This document shows positions 53,110-63,806 of a stretch of 64,000 nucleotides of DNA, in pieces. The position numbers were made by a program, and so were the translations under genes. Location: NCBI GenBank assembly GCA_002633025.1, contig NMRB01001409.1:8210-72209 (forward strand), read 5' to 3'. The stretch is from Notospermus geniculatus. Taxonomy: Eukaryota; Nemertea; Pilidiophora; Heteronemertea; Lineidae. The notes under the pieces were generated by a model. The model did not search any database, had not been told where the DNA came from, and saw nothing but the letters and a program-made list of their open reading frames with translations. How positions within the stretch are numbered: the first letter of the stretch is position 1; each line of letters begins with the position of its first letter.

Positions 53110-54858
53110 TTTGGTTGAATGGACCATATTTCAACCAAAAAATGGAAGTGGATGGATGTTTTGAAAAAGAATACTTTTCTATAGGATTCTATTGACCAAC
53201 ACCTCTAGTTTAACAAGCCAGGTGAAATAGAACAAATCCGCCTCATACTTTTTGTCAAATTGCATTAGAAAATCATGTATTTCAACATTTTTCACATTTC
53301 TAAAGGCCTCATAATAGTAGCACTCGACTACTCATTTTCAACAGCAAAAAGGAAGCGTATGAACTATTTCCTTTTGGTTTAAAATTGATATGTCTGCCTT
53401 TGTAGACACCTGAAGATGTCATATCCAGGTGAAATATTTCATTTTCGTTACTTATGTGACCATAGGAAGGGTTTTTCCTTTGCCGCCTATATATTGACTG
53501 TACATACACTGGGCATGGCCATAGCGTCATGGCCGCGCCTGAGCACTGTCGATGGTAGCGAAAGTTGGTAATGTGGTGAGGTGTCTTGTCTCCTTTTCTT
53601 TACTTCTTTGTCCCTCCTGACTGACGCCTTTGACGCCTCTCGCCTTTGATGCACTACTGAATACCTTTATGATCCAAACATTGCAAGACACAATTACACA
53701 GAAAGGTAAAATAGTGCCAATTGTCAACTGTGAGGCATTTCCAATCGTTTCCAGATATGGGGCGTGGGGAACTGACATGCGCAAAAACCTTTCGCCTGAA
53801 AAAGATTGACGCCTTTTATTCTGTATGAGTTAGGAGAAGTGGAAACCCTGCAGTAGACCAGATGCCAATATTCTCATGCATTCATGCATCTCAACACCGG
53901 GAACACTGATAAATTTCGTTACTATAGTCTGTTTAAGTCATCTGGAGCTCGATGGGGGTATGTCAATCAAACCCCTAGTAACCGGACAACAATGGACTTA
54001 GGGTTTACTCTAAACGGTCCAACACACATTGTTTTCTAACCAGCTGAACCTTGGTTCGAAATAGAACGTACAACCAGGCCTTGATTCGAAATTGAACGGG
54101 CAGGCATAGGCATGGGATTGGCTGGAAACGTCACGTCAATAAAACGCATTTCAATAGCCAAACTTCACCAACAATACCAAGGTCTGCCTGACAACCAAAG
54201 GTCCGCCCATCGAGCTCCAGATGATTTAAACGTACTATAGTGTATGTATGAAGTTACGATTTGCATGACGGGGTGGTCGAGCTCCTCCTGCTAAGGGGCA
54301 TCTGATCCTGATCAAGCCACTAGGTGGACCACACTCTTACCAAAATGATACACCAACCTCACCTGTTACGTCATCCCGTACAAGCTTGAAGGTGAAGAAT
54401 ATGTAAAGATTGAGACCGCAAACCAGCCTAGGAACGTCAGGATGATGGTTGTACGGGCACGGCGTGTGGTGCAGAGCCGCGGAGCAACCATCGGAAATCT
54501 GACCACTATCAATCTGTCCGCCGTCATCTCAGCCAAGAAAAATCCAGATAAGACGCCAAAAGCGTACGCCTGATACCACATCAACCTATAATGTATAATC
54601 AAAAGATAACGAATGAAAAAAATAGCCCCGCTGTTGCGGGCGTAACCCCTCGGCCTGTGTGTTTTACTGAAAGAAGATATGGGAAGTGGTATACCCTGTA
54701 ATGAAGCTGAAATGGAGTAGTTGTACATTAATTTGTTACCTGGAGGGTTGGTGGTTTTAGGTAATTGCCGTCAATATTGTGAGTGAATTGGAGACTAAAA
54801 ATCCAAAGCATTTTCAAGTTAGAGCGTTCACGTCGTTGACCAATCAGATATCAGCTTT

Positions 54859-54873
54859 TGACCTCTGTCACCT
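54859..54873 (-). promoter_or_regulatory. DR3-like hexamer pair (one mismatch)
   Basis: On the minus strand AGGTGA-CAG-AGGTCA, equivalent in position to the perfect pairs at 6166 and 47926. Confidence 0.25.
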
Positions 54874-55160
54874 TGAAATGAAGGTGTAATCAAAAACCCG
54901 TCTGATATGTTGTGTACCCTGACTGGATACACCCACCATAAAAATTTCATGAAGTTTCTATGCCTAGTTTAGGAGTAATCGCAAATTTTGTCATTTCACT
55001 ATGTGCCCCCTGGTGGCCAAAGTAGGAATCAGATCCGGCCGATTTTCAATAGCGAGAAGCGTCATGTTATGAGGTATCAACATACAAAATGTGAGACGAA
55101 AATTCCAAAGCATTCTTAAGTTAGAGCGTTCACGTCGTTGACCAATCAGATTTCAGCTTT

Positions 55161-55175
55161 TGACCTCTGCGACCT
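55161..55175 (-). promoter_or_regulatory. DR3-like hexamer pair (one mismatch)
   Basis: On the minus strand AGGTCG-CAG-AGGTCA in the second unit of the same repeat. Confidence 0.25.
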
Positions 55176-55759
55176 TGAAATGTAGGTCAAATCAAAAACC
55201 CGTCTGTATGTTGTGTACCTTGACTGGATACACCCACCATAAAAATTTCATGAAGTTTCGATGACCAGTTTAGGAGTAATCGCAAATTTTGTGTTTTCAC
55301 TATGTGCCCCCTGGTGGCCAAAGTATGAATCAGATCCGGCCGATTTTCAATAGCGAGAAGCGTCATGTCATGCGGTATCACCATACAAAATTTGAGATGA
55401 AAATTCCGAAGAATTCTCAAGTTAGAGCGTTCACGTCGTTTGTGTGACGACGACGGACGACGACGACATACGCACAGACAGACGCCAGCGTGATGACAAT
55501 ACCCCGAAGACCCTGATGGGCCTCGGGGTGAAAATGACTGCCTTTTTGCTGATTTGGGAAGTGTTGCCTCAACCATTCAACTCTGGCCTGTTCGGAATCC
55601 TTTCGGACTGAAAAAAACGGCATGAGCTTACTGCAGAACGAAAAGTGTTAACGGTTCCAAGCTAGTTCAACAAGCACTGTAGTATCGGCCACAGCGAGAG
55701 CTGTCATGTAGTTACAAGTGGAGATTCTTCGGTTGTCATTTTGTAGTGTTATGATGATA

Positions 55760-56332
55760 CACTCTAAAAAATTTCTTGTCGTACTGACAAGCTGGAACTC
55801 GTTCTCAGCCATATGCTTAAATTGGCAGGGTCTATCTTGTCAATTGAAAACTTGTCATCCTCCGAAAAGAGACATCTTATCATTGAAACAAATACGTCTT
55901 GTCATTCAGGCTAAACAAAAATTAAAAATTATGCGCCAAGAGACTGTTATACGGCAGTTACAAGTACTAACAACAGCTACATATGACAGAAAAAACCTAC
56001 CAAATTTCAGAGCCTACGATGGGATTCGAAACCACGACCTATGAAACATACAAACTATTAGACATAACCCCTAAACCCACGCGGCTAATGAGGCAACGAT
56101 GGTGACAGCATTCTTAGAGTTTGAAACTGAGCGATGAATGTGAAGGAAGCGCATGCACAATAATGTCCTGCCACCTGCAACTTATCGCCATAACTAGATA
56201 TCTTGTCATTTGGACAAACTGACCTAGTCACAGAAATGTGCGACTCGCCATGACAAGTAACTCGTCAGATTGACCAAAGCATATCGTCAATATTCGCAGA
56301 CAAGATGCGGTCACAAGCATTTTTTAAGAGTG
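55760..56332. mobile_element. 573-bp CACTCT-ended element in GPCR TM1-TM2 exon, ATA TSD
   Basis: CACTCTAAAAAATTTCTTGTC at the left and ATTTTTTAAGAGTG at the right, with ATA directly outside both (55757-55759 and 56333-56335). Removing the element and one ATA restores the exon. CACTN ends with a 3-bp duplication fit the CACTA (EnSpm) group. It includes a tRNA-like segment at 56018-56090. Confidence 0.85.
56018..56090 (-). other. tRNA-like Pol III box pair inside the MITE
   Basis: On the minus strand TGGGTTTAGGGGTTATG resembles an A box and GGTTTCGAATCCC a B box, with roughly tRNA spacing. A cloverleaf is not convincing, so I do not call a tRNA gene. Confidence 0.35.
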
Positions 56333-57274
56333 ATAGACATGATGTTTCCAAAGAGTCCCAAAGCAACGACGAATGTCCACGTGTATTTGTTCATTATCAT
56401 ATAGACAAGGCGGAAGACGATAAGCGAAGGGTCCTCTCCGCTTGCTGTAGATGAGGACTCATTATATTCAGCGACACCAAGCGATGCATTCTCCATCCTC
56501 CCTTAAGAAATGGTTGAGTTCCCTGGGTTGAATTCCAATATCACGACGGTCGCAATCATGTGAATTTATCTCACGGTCTTCCAAGAGATATTTCCTTCCT
56601 ACAGACTCTCAGACTGGCCGTAACAATCGACTTTATGTGCAGACTGAGTGAGAGGCTCTAGGACCGTCTTGTGCTCCAACTTGGCAAACTAACAGCATTA
56701 TCAAAGTAATGACAGATATCCGCGCCGTGTAAGTCACGAATCAAACCAGCGACAGAGAGGTGAATAAGCGAAGACACTTTTCTATTCATACACGATTGAA
56801 AACAGCTCGGAACTACTAAAAATAGGAAGCTGAGGTTAATAATAATTAGGAAGAGGATTACAGTGTTTGCACTGGGTTTCTATTTTGTACCATAGGTCTC
56901 TACTTCGTACATCAAAGTCTCCACCCCACGACGGCCCAGGTCCAAAACCACGACAAAGTAAACAAGCCACTTCATCTGATGTCTGATTAAGACTTGATCA
57001 GCCAATCGACAAACCGATGACTGCAGCTGTTCTCAGATGAATTCGACAAATAACATTCTCGCATTTGGTGCAGAAACTGAAAAGGGGTCGCGACAAACGT
57101 CATTAGTGCACGTGCCGTCTCGTCATACTTGTACATACCGTAGGCTGCAAGACGGCGTGTGCACCTCCGAGCGCTAGGTCACTGGATTTGAACGTTATGA
57201 AGTTGCCATTCGCAAGCGAGCAAAGGGCCTATGGTACCCGGTCCCCATCTCTGGATTCTGATTTCTTTTGATAA

Positions 57275-57768
57275 TCATTTAAAACAGAAGAACATAGCCC
57301 TTAGCCTCTCCTTCACGTCATTTCGGAATTTCTTTCCACCTCCGATGCAGTACAAGTAGAAATTGATACCAAAATTTAAATGCCAGACGTCGAGCAAGAT
57401 AAAATACTGAGTATAATATCGCAAGATCCAGTATTCATTCGTCATATCATAAGACTCATGGATCTGTGGTAACCCTTTAATGACGGCATACGTTCTGTAA
57501 GGAATTGACGTCATGACGTAAGCGATACTGACAAGAATCAACATTCTGGTCAAGTAGTTGGTCTCCTTCTCTCGTGTTTTCAGCTCTTTCTTGCTAATAC
57601 CCATTTTCTTCCTTTCCTTTGATGCCATGTGCAACGAAATAACGATCCACACATTGCAGAAAACGATGAGAACAAACGGCAGGACTGTTCCGATGACCAA
57701 CTGAGCCGAATTTCCCAGAATTTCAAGTTCAGGGGCATCGTCCACGATCATACGCACTATACCTTTAC
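57275..57768 (-). CDS. GPCR exon 3 (TM5-TM7)
   Basis: Acceptor CCTTTCAG. It encodes DDAPELEILGNSAQL, TM5-TM7 and the C-terminus, with the stop at 57275. Confidence 0.9.
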
Positions 57769-60700
57769 CTGAAAGGATGCAAGACGAGCGTTGGAATCTG
57801 TGCTTTCTATTTACCGGTATGACGTGGAAGCATCGATGACAAAAAATACTATTATTATTATTATATTTTTATTATTTTCCATATATCATAGCGCCCTTCC
57901 CAGTACAAATACAGCTCAAGGGCACTTTACAATGGATTATACAAGTAATATAGACTGATAAAAAAGGCTACTTTAAAATATTGTGATATGCTGAACTAAA
58001 ACATTATGAAAAAGGACAATTCTGAACTAAAACATTGTGAAAGGCAATTCGATAAAAATGGGTTTTTAAATTTCGTTTGAAGGCATTCAAATTGTCCAAC
58101 GCTCGAAGGTGCAGAGGGAGGTCGTTCCACAGCTTGGGGGCGCTTACATAGAAGGAGCGCTCGCCTGCTTTGGTTCTGTACCGTGGAACGACCAGCCGGT
58201 GCTGATCCATCGAGCGAAGGCGGCGACTTGGATGATAGCGTGATACCAGCTCGGAGCCAGATGAACTGCCCGGAAGGTATGAACTAATGCTTTATACTGG
58301 ATGCGCTGAGCAACAGGGAGCCAGTGAAGCTCAGCTAAAATTGGTGTAATGTGCTCAGTCTTCTTAGTTCGTGTGATGATGCGGGCAGCCATGTTCTGAA
58401 CCCGCTGTAGCCTATGTATTTGATTGTTTGGTAGGCCAATCAGCAGCACATTACAGTAGTCCAGTCTGGATGTCACCAGACCATGCACCAGAGGCTTTGT
58501 AGCATATTCCGTAAGATAGCCACGTAGCCTGCCAATATTTCTAAGATGCATGAAGCAGGACTTTACAATAGAGCTGACCTGGTCATGAAACTGGAGATGG
58601 TGATCAAAAATTACCCCCAGGTTACGGACAGCAGGACGGGGCAGTACATTCACGCCATTGATCCGCACAGAAATGTCCAGATCACTTGATGCCCCAGGCG
58701 TCAACAGCATGACTTCAGTTTTTTCACTGTTCAGCTTTAAGCAGTTGTCGCTCATCCATCTGTCAATGTCCTGCAGACACGCTTCGAGGCGGTCGAGTGA
58801 CACCTGATGACCAGAGGAATCACGCCTCTTCAAAAAGATGTAGAGCTGAGTGTCGTCAGCGTACATGTGGTAATCTAGGCCATGGCCCCTGATGACTATT
58901 CCTCTGTCCCTCGAGTACAACTGTCAGAAGGCATATTCATTCCCCACCCCCTTTGATTGTTTTCGGTACGATTTTTTTGCGAAAATGTTGAGGTTATTTT
59001 TGAGGATCTTTCTGATTGGTCACATCGAATCACATGATCTCAGCGGCACACTATGCTTCTCAGTAAAAAAATGGCCGCCATCCTTTTCTTCACTTGAGAA
59101 GTTCAACGCACTGTGGTACCATTACTAACCCTTCATCAGGTAAGGTACCATACTTCAACTCATTCTTTTATGTGTAGCAATATAGTTTCCATGCCTACTG
59201 ACAACCACGTGTAATAAGATCATTCAAATACGTAGATTAGAACTGTCTTGTCGAGCAGTCCTGATCGGTGTGTACAATCGCGAGCACTCCAGGGATATAC
59301 GGTGTGCAGCGACCTTGTGTGTATGTATGAACTAGGTTACCATAATAAACGCAGCGTGTCGCTTCAACCGGAACAACCGGGCCTAATCCCGCGAGATTCT
59401 GCGAGACTTGGGCTTGGGATCTAGAACAGATCAACCTCGTCCCCACGTAAATGTCGGAGGCTTGTACCCTGTTGTTCAGGTTATGTGTACTGTCGCTTAT
59501 GCAAGCCTGATTCATCTGACCATCGATGGTGGCGCTGACTGATATTTACAGCACCAGCGAACGTCATTATTGCCGTTAGGCTTGTTGTTTTATAAATGTT
59601 TTTTATTAATGTTACCAACTAGTCTTGGACTCTAGCTATAAATTATGAAAAATATATTCTTGTTTGCTCGTCTTAGTTTTTCCTGTCTAATTTCCTTGCG
59701 GCAACTACGGCCCAAAGGCATTGTAATAGGAGCAGTCAGCCGCGCGTATTGCCAAAAGGCAGCAAGTTCTAGCGGACCAATGCAAAAGAAATGGATGGAT
59801 CCGCTACAGTCAGAAACATCCGATGGCTTGGGAGCCAACCAACCTGTATTTTCTTCGTGGACGTATTGGAAAGTGAACATAATGTAGAGGTTTAAACCAC
59901 TTATCAGTACAAACGTCGTCACTATGGTTATCAAGGCCCGTCGTGTGGTGCAGAGGCTAGGAGCAACCATCGGAAACCTGACCACTATCAACCTATCCAC
60001 CGTCATCTCGGCCAAGAGAAAGCCGGACAAAATGGCGAACACGTAGGCCAGATACCACATCAACCTGGAAAACAGTGCGAGAAGTTTTGCTATAAATTAG
60101 TTACTGACATTGCGTAGGAGACCTACGACAATGGCCTTGTGGTTTGAAGTCAAGCACACTTAGCTTTATTCAGTCCACCCCTCGTACCTCTGACGAGAAC
60201 TGTATTTCTGATATTCGTGAGTTTTCGCAAAGCCCCCGAAACGCCGACGCGAACGTCTATCCTATTGTTCGGTGCTCTCTCCGTGGCATCGAACAATGAG
60301 TTGGCGTTTCGGGGGCTTTGCGGAAACTCCCTATTATATCAGGTATGTTCGTCTGAATGCAGAGTATTACTTCTCTGAGAAAAAAAAGCTCGTTTTCCGT
60401 TATAGTGCAGAGCGAAAAAATCTTTTGATACTCACTTCATATCAAATTCAGTTGGTGGATGCGTTTCCCAAATATTTTGAAATATTCCCCACACAAACTC
60501 TTCAACAAGAACCCCTGAATCAGCCATAGCTAAGGCAGTCATGTAGTTACAGGTCGAGATTCGTCTGTTATCCTTTTGTACTGTTATCAATATGGACATG
60601 ATGTTTCCGATAAGTCCAATTGCTATAATAGGAATCCATGAATACTTCGCGGCGATCTCGTACACAATACGAAGGATCAGCACCGCTGGGTCTACCTCCG

Positions 60701-60776
60701 TGCTGACTGGTGATGATGAAGAAGAGCTGGGATACACATGTAGTGGCTCGGCCATCATCCCAGAAATCTTCTGCAT
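57275..60776 (-). CDS. rhodopsin-class GPCR, three coding exons, intact
   Basis: A 351-residue plasma-membrane receptor joined from 60776-60436, 60064-59844 and 57768-57275, with GT-AG borders and phases 2 and 1. Exon 1 has an N-terminal serine-rich tail, TM1 (IIAIGLIGNIMSILI) and TM2 (CNYMTALAMADSGVLV). Exon 2 has TM3 ending in LAEMTVDRLIVVRFPM (DRL for DRY) and TM4. Exon 3 has TM5 (GTVLPFVLIVFCNVWIV), a basic loop, TM6 (MLILVSIAYVMTSIPYR) and TM7 with NFGINFYLYC in place of NPxxY, then a short tail ending FFCFK. The ligand is unknown. Intron 1 holds a small hairpin and intron 2 a LINE fragment. Met at 60776 is the first in frame; Met at 60758 and 60755 are alternatives. Paralogues flank it on both sides. 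Confidence 0.88.
57840..58920 (-). pseudogene. 5'-truncated LINE reverse transcriptase fragment in GPCR intron
   Basis: 58920-58144 starts just before the catalytic box: HMYADDTQLYIF, then RWMSDNCLKLNSEKTEVML and VRNLGVIFDHHLQF, then LPVAQRIQYKALVHTFR. After a small frameshift near 58270, 58220-58004 continues with RSFYVSAPKLWNDLPLHLR. This order is that of CR1/Jockey-like non-LTR elements. The 3' end has TATTATTATTATTATA microsatellite (57848-57870). It lacks the endonuclease and most fingers and palm, so it is inactive. It is collinear with the host receptor gene's strand. Confidence 0.85.
59844..60064 (-). CDS. GPCR exon 2 (TM3-TM4)
   Basis: Acceptor TTTTCCAG, 221 bp, donor ACAG|GTTGGC in phase 1. 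The paralogous exon at 62797-63017 has exactly the same length. The frame stays open past the donor, but homology stops there. Confidence 0.88.
60219..60328. mobile_element. 110-bp foldback in GPCR intron 1
   Basis: GAGTTTTCGCAAAGCCCCCG pairs with CGGGGGCTTTGCGGAAACTC. The GAGTTTTCGCAAA end matches the element at 27681. Confidence 0.8.
60436..60776 (-). CDS. GPCR exon 1 (TM1-TM2)
   Basis: Ends THPPTEFDM with donor AA|GTGAGT in phase 2; the split codon becomes Lys with exon 2. Confidence 0.88.
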
Positions 60777-61558
60777 TCACCGACCGATGCTAGAGAGAGT
60801 GCAATGAACACATAAAATCATGCAAGTGATTGAAATGAAATGGCTGTCTACCGGGTTTATGTTGAGGAACCGATGCCTGAATTTGTGTTGTGTCGCCCTG
60901 CATTTTTTGAGGTTCTTGTCCCCATCAGCCTAAGATCGACAGATAGACAATGTATAAACGTTGTTGGTTGTTGCATACTGACTTGGTGCAAATCCTGCTC
61001 AACCCATCGTCGTTGCTTTTCTTCTTTGTAAGTGATACCGCAAATGTAAGTAAGTTCTATAGTTTCATATTCAAAGTTAGCATCGACTCTGACTTGCTCC
61101 ATGGGAATTATATTACAGTCATACATATCACCGGGAACTTAAAAAATCGTATGCATTCTTGCAGCCAGTCGTCCTATGAGAGAAGGCTATTTTTCTTTCT
61201 TTCGGATTGGCAAACTGAGAAGTTGCAATCGGAAAATTTGCGAGGGATATAGAGTTACTACACGTATATAGAGTGAAGAATGGACTACACCACGGTGAAA
61301 GGTGTTCATTCCAGGGTGTTTTGAAGAGATGCACTATAGAATTCCACATATAGTGAAGGTGATGTTGACAATCATAATGTTGATGTCTATTACCAGGATA
61401 ATGCCGGTGGTATTGACAATATTCAACATTATGCCTTGCCGGTAGGCCTATTGTTATCAATAAGGTGCTTATGGCGCTGACGTAGAGTAAATTGCAGCCA
61501 GCCTTTTTGACAACATTTGATATCTTAATCATTGCATCTGGGGTCCTCATCAACTAGG

Positions 61559-63017
61559 CTACTGATTCATATTGTGAGAAGGCCATACCGAAAAGCAACC
61601 AAAAACAGACTTTAATTTCTCCTTTACGTCATTTCGAAATTTCTCACCACCTCCGATGCAGTACAAGTAGAAATTGATACCAAAGTTAATCTCCCAGATG
61701 TTAAGCATGATGTAATGCTGACAGAAGTATCGCAATGACCAGTATTCCTTTGACATATCGTATAAAGCCTTGATCTCTTGAATCCCGATGATGACGACAT
61801 TGATTCGATACGGAATAGACGTCATGACGTAAGCGATACTGACAAGAATCAACATTCTGGTCAAGTAGTTTGTCTCCTTCTCTCGTGTTTTTTTGTCCTT
61901 GTGGCTGACACCCATTTTGTTCCTTTCCTTAGATGCGCTGTGCAGCGCGATTACGATCCACACATTACAGAAAACAATGATTACAAAAGGCAGAACTGTC
62001 CCGATGGCTAATTGCACCGAATTTCCGAGATTTTCTAATTCAGGTGCATCTTCGACGGTCATTCGAATACCATGCCCTGTAATTTGAGACAGGTCTCGAT
62101 CGCCAAAAACAAACAAAAAATGCCAATAACCCCCCTTAGGAATACACCATCACCAGGGTGAACTCCAGGGTGCCATTGAAGGGATGAACTATAAAGGGAG
62201 TAAGAAATAAAAGTAGAAAATAAGAAGTGGGAAATTTTGCACGAATTTTTCAATTTCTCAAATTGGGAGAAAATTTTTTCCCATTTTGAGAAATAGCGCC
62301 TGAAAAATCAGACAAAATGTCATGTCATTTTAAGAAAATTTTTCAAAATGGGAAAAAAACTTTCTCCCAATTTGAGAAATTGAAAAATTCGGCAAAATTC
62401 CAAAATCTCCCACTTCTTAAACTTTCCACTTTTATTTCATACTCCCTTTTAGATCTGAATTCGATAATAGTATAGGGTGATGTGACATTCGTAACTTACC
62501 AGGGTAATGTGATGTTGAGTCAATTAACATTCGTGGACAGAGCACAGCGTGGTTGCTGTATTAAAGCACCACGGTATTGCCACTTTCTGTCGACAGCCGG
62601 CGCCACCGGTAGCCGTTCTCCAATACTGTAGTTAAGCCTGTCGCCCCAGTGTTGGATAATGTATGATTACACTACAATGCACGTAGTAGCATGCGTAGTT
62701 TACCAAGTCGTCAATAGAGGTCTCCCTTAACGCGGGTAGGTGTAACGCAGGATTGGGAAGCAATACTGTGGTCCTTTAAGAAACACTATTTCTTACCGGT
62801 ATCTTTGTCACGAACCTCCTTATAGGTGAACATGATATACAGATTCAAACCACTTATCAAAACAAATGTCCCAGCAATAGTTTTAAAGGCCCGGCGTGAT
62901 GTGCAGAGCCGTGGAGCAGCCATCGGGAATCTGACCACTATCAACCTGTCCACCGTCATCTCAGCCAAGAGAAAACCTGACGATATGGCGAATACGAAGG
63001 CGAGATACAAAATCAGC
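61559..63017 (-). CDS. GPCR paralogue 1, exons 2-3 (exon 1 beyond window)
   Basis: Exon 2, 63017-62797 (acceptor TTTTTCAG, donor ACCG|GTAAGA): TM3 with LAEMTVDRLIVVRFPM and TM4 with LISGLNLYIMFTY. Exon 3, 62076-61559 (acceptor ATTACAG): EDAPELENLGNSVQL, TM5 GTVLPFVIIVFCNVWIV, TM6 MLILVSIAYVMTSIPYR, TM7 NFGINFYLYC, then GGGEKFRNDVKEKL and a tail ending NMNQ. It is about 80% similar by eye to the intact receptor to its left, with identical exon phase. No lesions are seen. The TM1-TM2 exon should lie to the right of 64000. Confidence 0.85.
62193..62449. mobile_element. 257-bp foldback in GPCR paralogue 1 intron
   Basis: AAAGGGAGTAAGAAATAAAAG pairs with CTTTTATTTCATACTCCCTTT, and CAATTTCTCAAATTGGGAGA with its complement, around a short AT-rich centre. 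Confidence 0.85.
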
Positions 63018-63164
63018 CTGAAAAACGAACACACTGTATTATCCCTTTTGTTACTCTCTGGAAACAGACCTGATTATTTCAGGATCCACTACGACCGTAG
63101 CAAGTCAGAGGTCTTTTTGTACATTTAGTACATGTACATTTAAATGACTCTCACTCACTAGTCT

Positions 63165-63390
63165 AAAGCCTAGGTCACATATCCACTCCGGGGCCCGTAC
63201 GGCGAGTAAAATCAGACATTTTGGCCAATTTCTACGGTGCCCAGTTTGATCTAGTTTAATTTCCGCTTATCCATTGAGGCGATTTCGGCATAATTCAGCT
63301 TCGATCTGAGTTTCAGTCTCAAAAATCCACAGCAAGCCGCTGGGTGGGGAAAATCGTACGGCGCCCGGTGGCATTTGTGACCCAGGCTTT
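63165..63390. mobile_element. foldback MITE, AAAGCCTAGGTCACA ends
   Basis: AAAGCCTAGGTCACA pairs with TGTGACCCAGGCTTT, with T before and A after (TA-type flank). It is 226 bp. It lies upstream of GPCR paralogue 1 exon 2. Confidence 0.8.
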
Positions 63391-63729
63391 AGGCAATCAT
63401 GGATTTTGTTGGTGTATTTTTCAAGAAAGGCTGTTTCCTTTGCTTGACTGAACCTGTGAATAAAACCTGTACGACGCCGGTAATTTGTAAGGTTAGTTGG
63501 ATTCTACCGTACACAGAAAGAAAAAACGATCTCATCTCGAGATAAAATGAATCTCCAACTCTTGTCCATAAAATGAGTTTCTTTTGCAACTCGAATAGAC
63601 ATAACTGGGTCTCCACTTGAGATGACATTGTCTCCAACTGGTTAAAATGATTCTCAGCTGTTTCCACCGGATTGTCTGTTGTCTCAAATCAAATAAACAA
63701 GTGATGTCTCCATATATATTTTTTAAAAA

Positions 63730-63806
63730 AACGTTTCACACCCAGTGGGTTTCGAACCCAGGACCCTATGATCGGAAGTCGGATACCAGAACCACCACAC
63801 CTGCGA
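63730..63806 (-). other. tRNA-like segment with perfect B box
   Basis: On the minus strand GTGTGGTGGTTCTGGTATCC (A-box-like) and GGTTCGAAACC (B-box consensus), with CTTCCGA where an anticodon loop would be. The acceptor stem is poor, so a SINE or MITE-borne tRNA relic is likelier than a tRNA gene. Confidence 0.4.

Larger units (their letters stand above)
52433..53573. mobile_element. 1141-bp element with 17-bp perfect TIRs in GPCR TM6
   Basis: CATTACCAACTTTCGCT at the left and its exact complement AGCGAAAGTTGGTAATG at the right. It separates HLT from MWILVSVAYV of the receptor. No transposase is recognisable. It contains a foldback (52525-52739) and half of the 179-bp foldback (53030-53109). 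Confidence 0.8.
54790..55500 (-). repeat. GTCGTCGTCCGTCG dispersed repeat, reverse orientation
   Basis: Two direct copies of a ~300-bp unit (TTAGAGCGTTCACGTCGTTG, CAGATCCGGCCGATTTTCAA) end in GACGACGACGGACGACGACG. It lies in the intron of paralogue 3 and carries two DR3-like pairs. Confidence 0.75.
52152..56496 (-). pseudogene. GPCR paralogue 3, multiply disrupted
   Basis: It follows the exon plan of the intact receptor at 57275-60776. TM1-TM2 exon: 56496-56333 and 55756 to about 55640, split by a 573-bp element; it then meets an in-frame TAA near 55650. TM3-TM4 exon: 54585-54363, with LAEMTADRLIVVRFPM and a conserved donor (ACAG|GTGAGG), but about 2 bp gained in TM4 shift the frame; after the shift NLYIFFTFKLVRDDVTG is readable. 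TM5 exon starts 53795 (acceptor TTTTTCAG) and is cut in TM6 by a 1141-bp element. The rest (52432-52152) holds ILVSVAYVMTSIPYR and, after another shift, YCIGGGKKHRNDVKQKL. At least four independent lesions make it non-functional. Confidence 0.85.

Noticed and set aside
63730-63806. Possible functional tRNA gene (TCC-like anticodon loop)
   Set aside because: The B box is perfect but the acceptor stem does not pair convincingly; more likely a repeat-borne relic.
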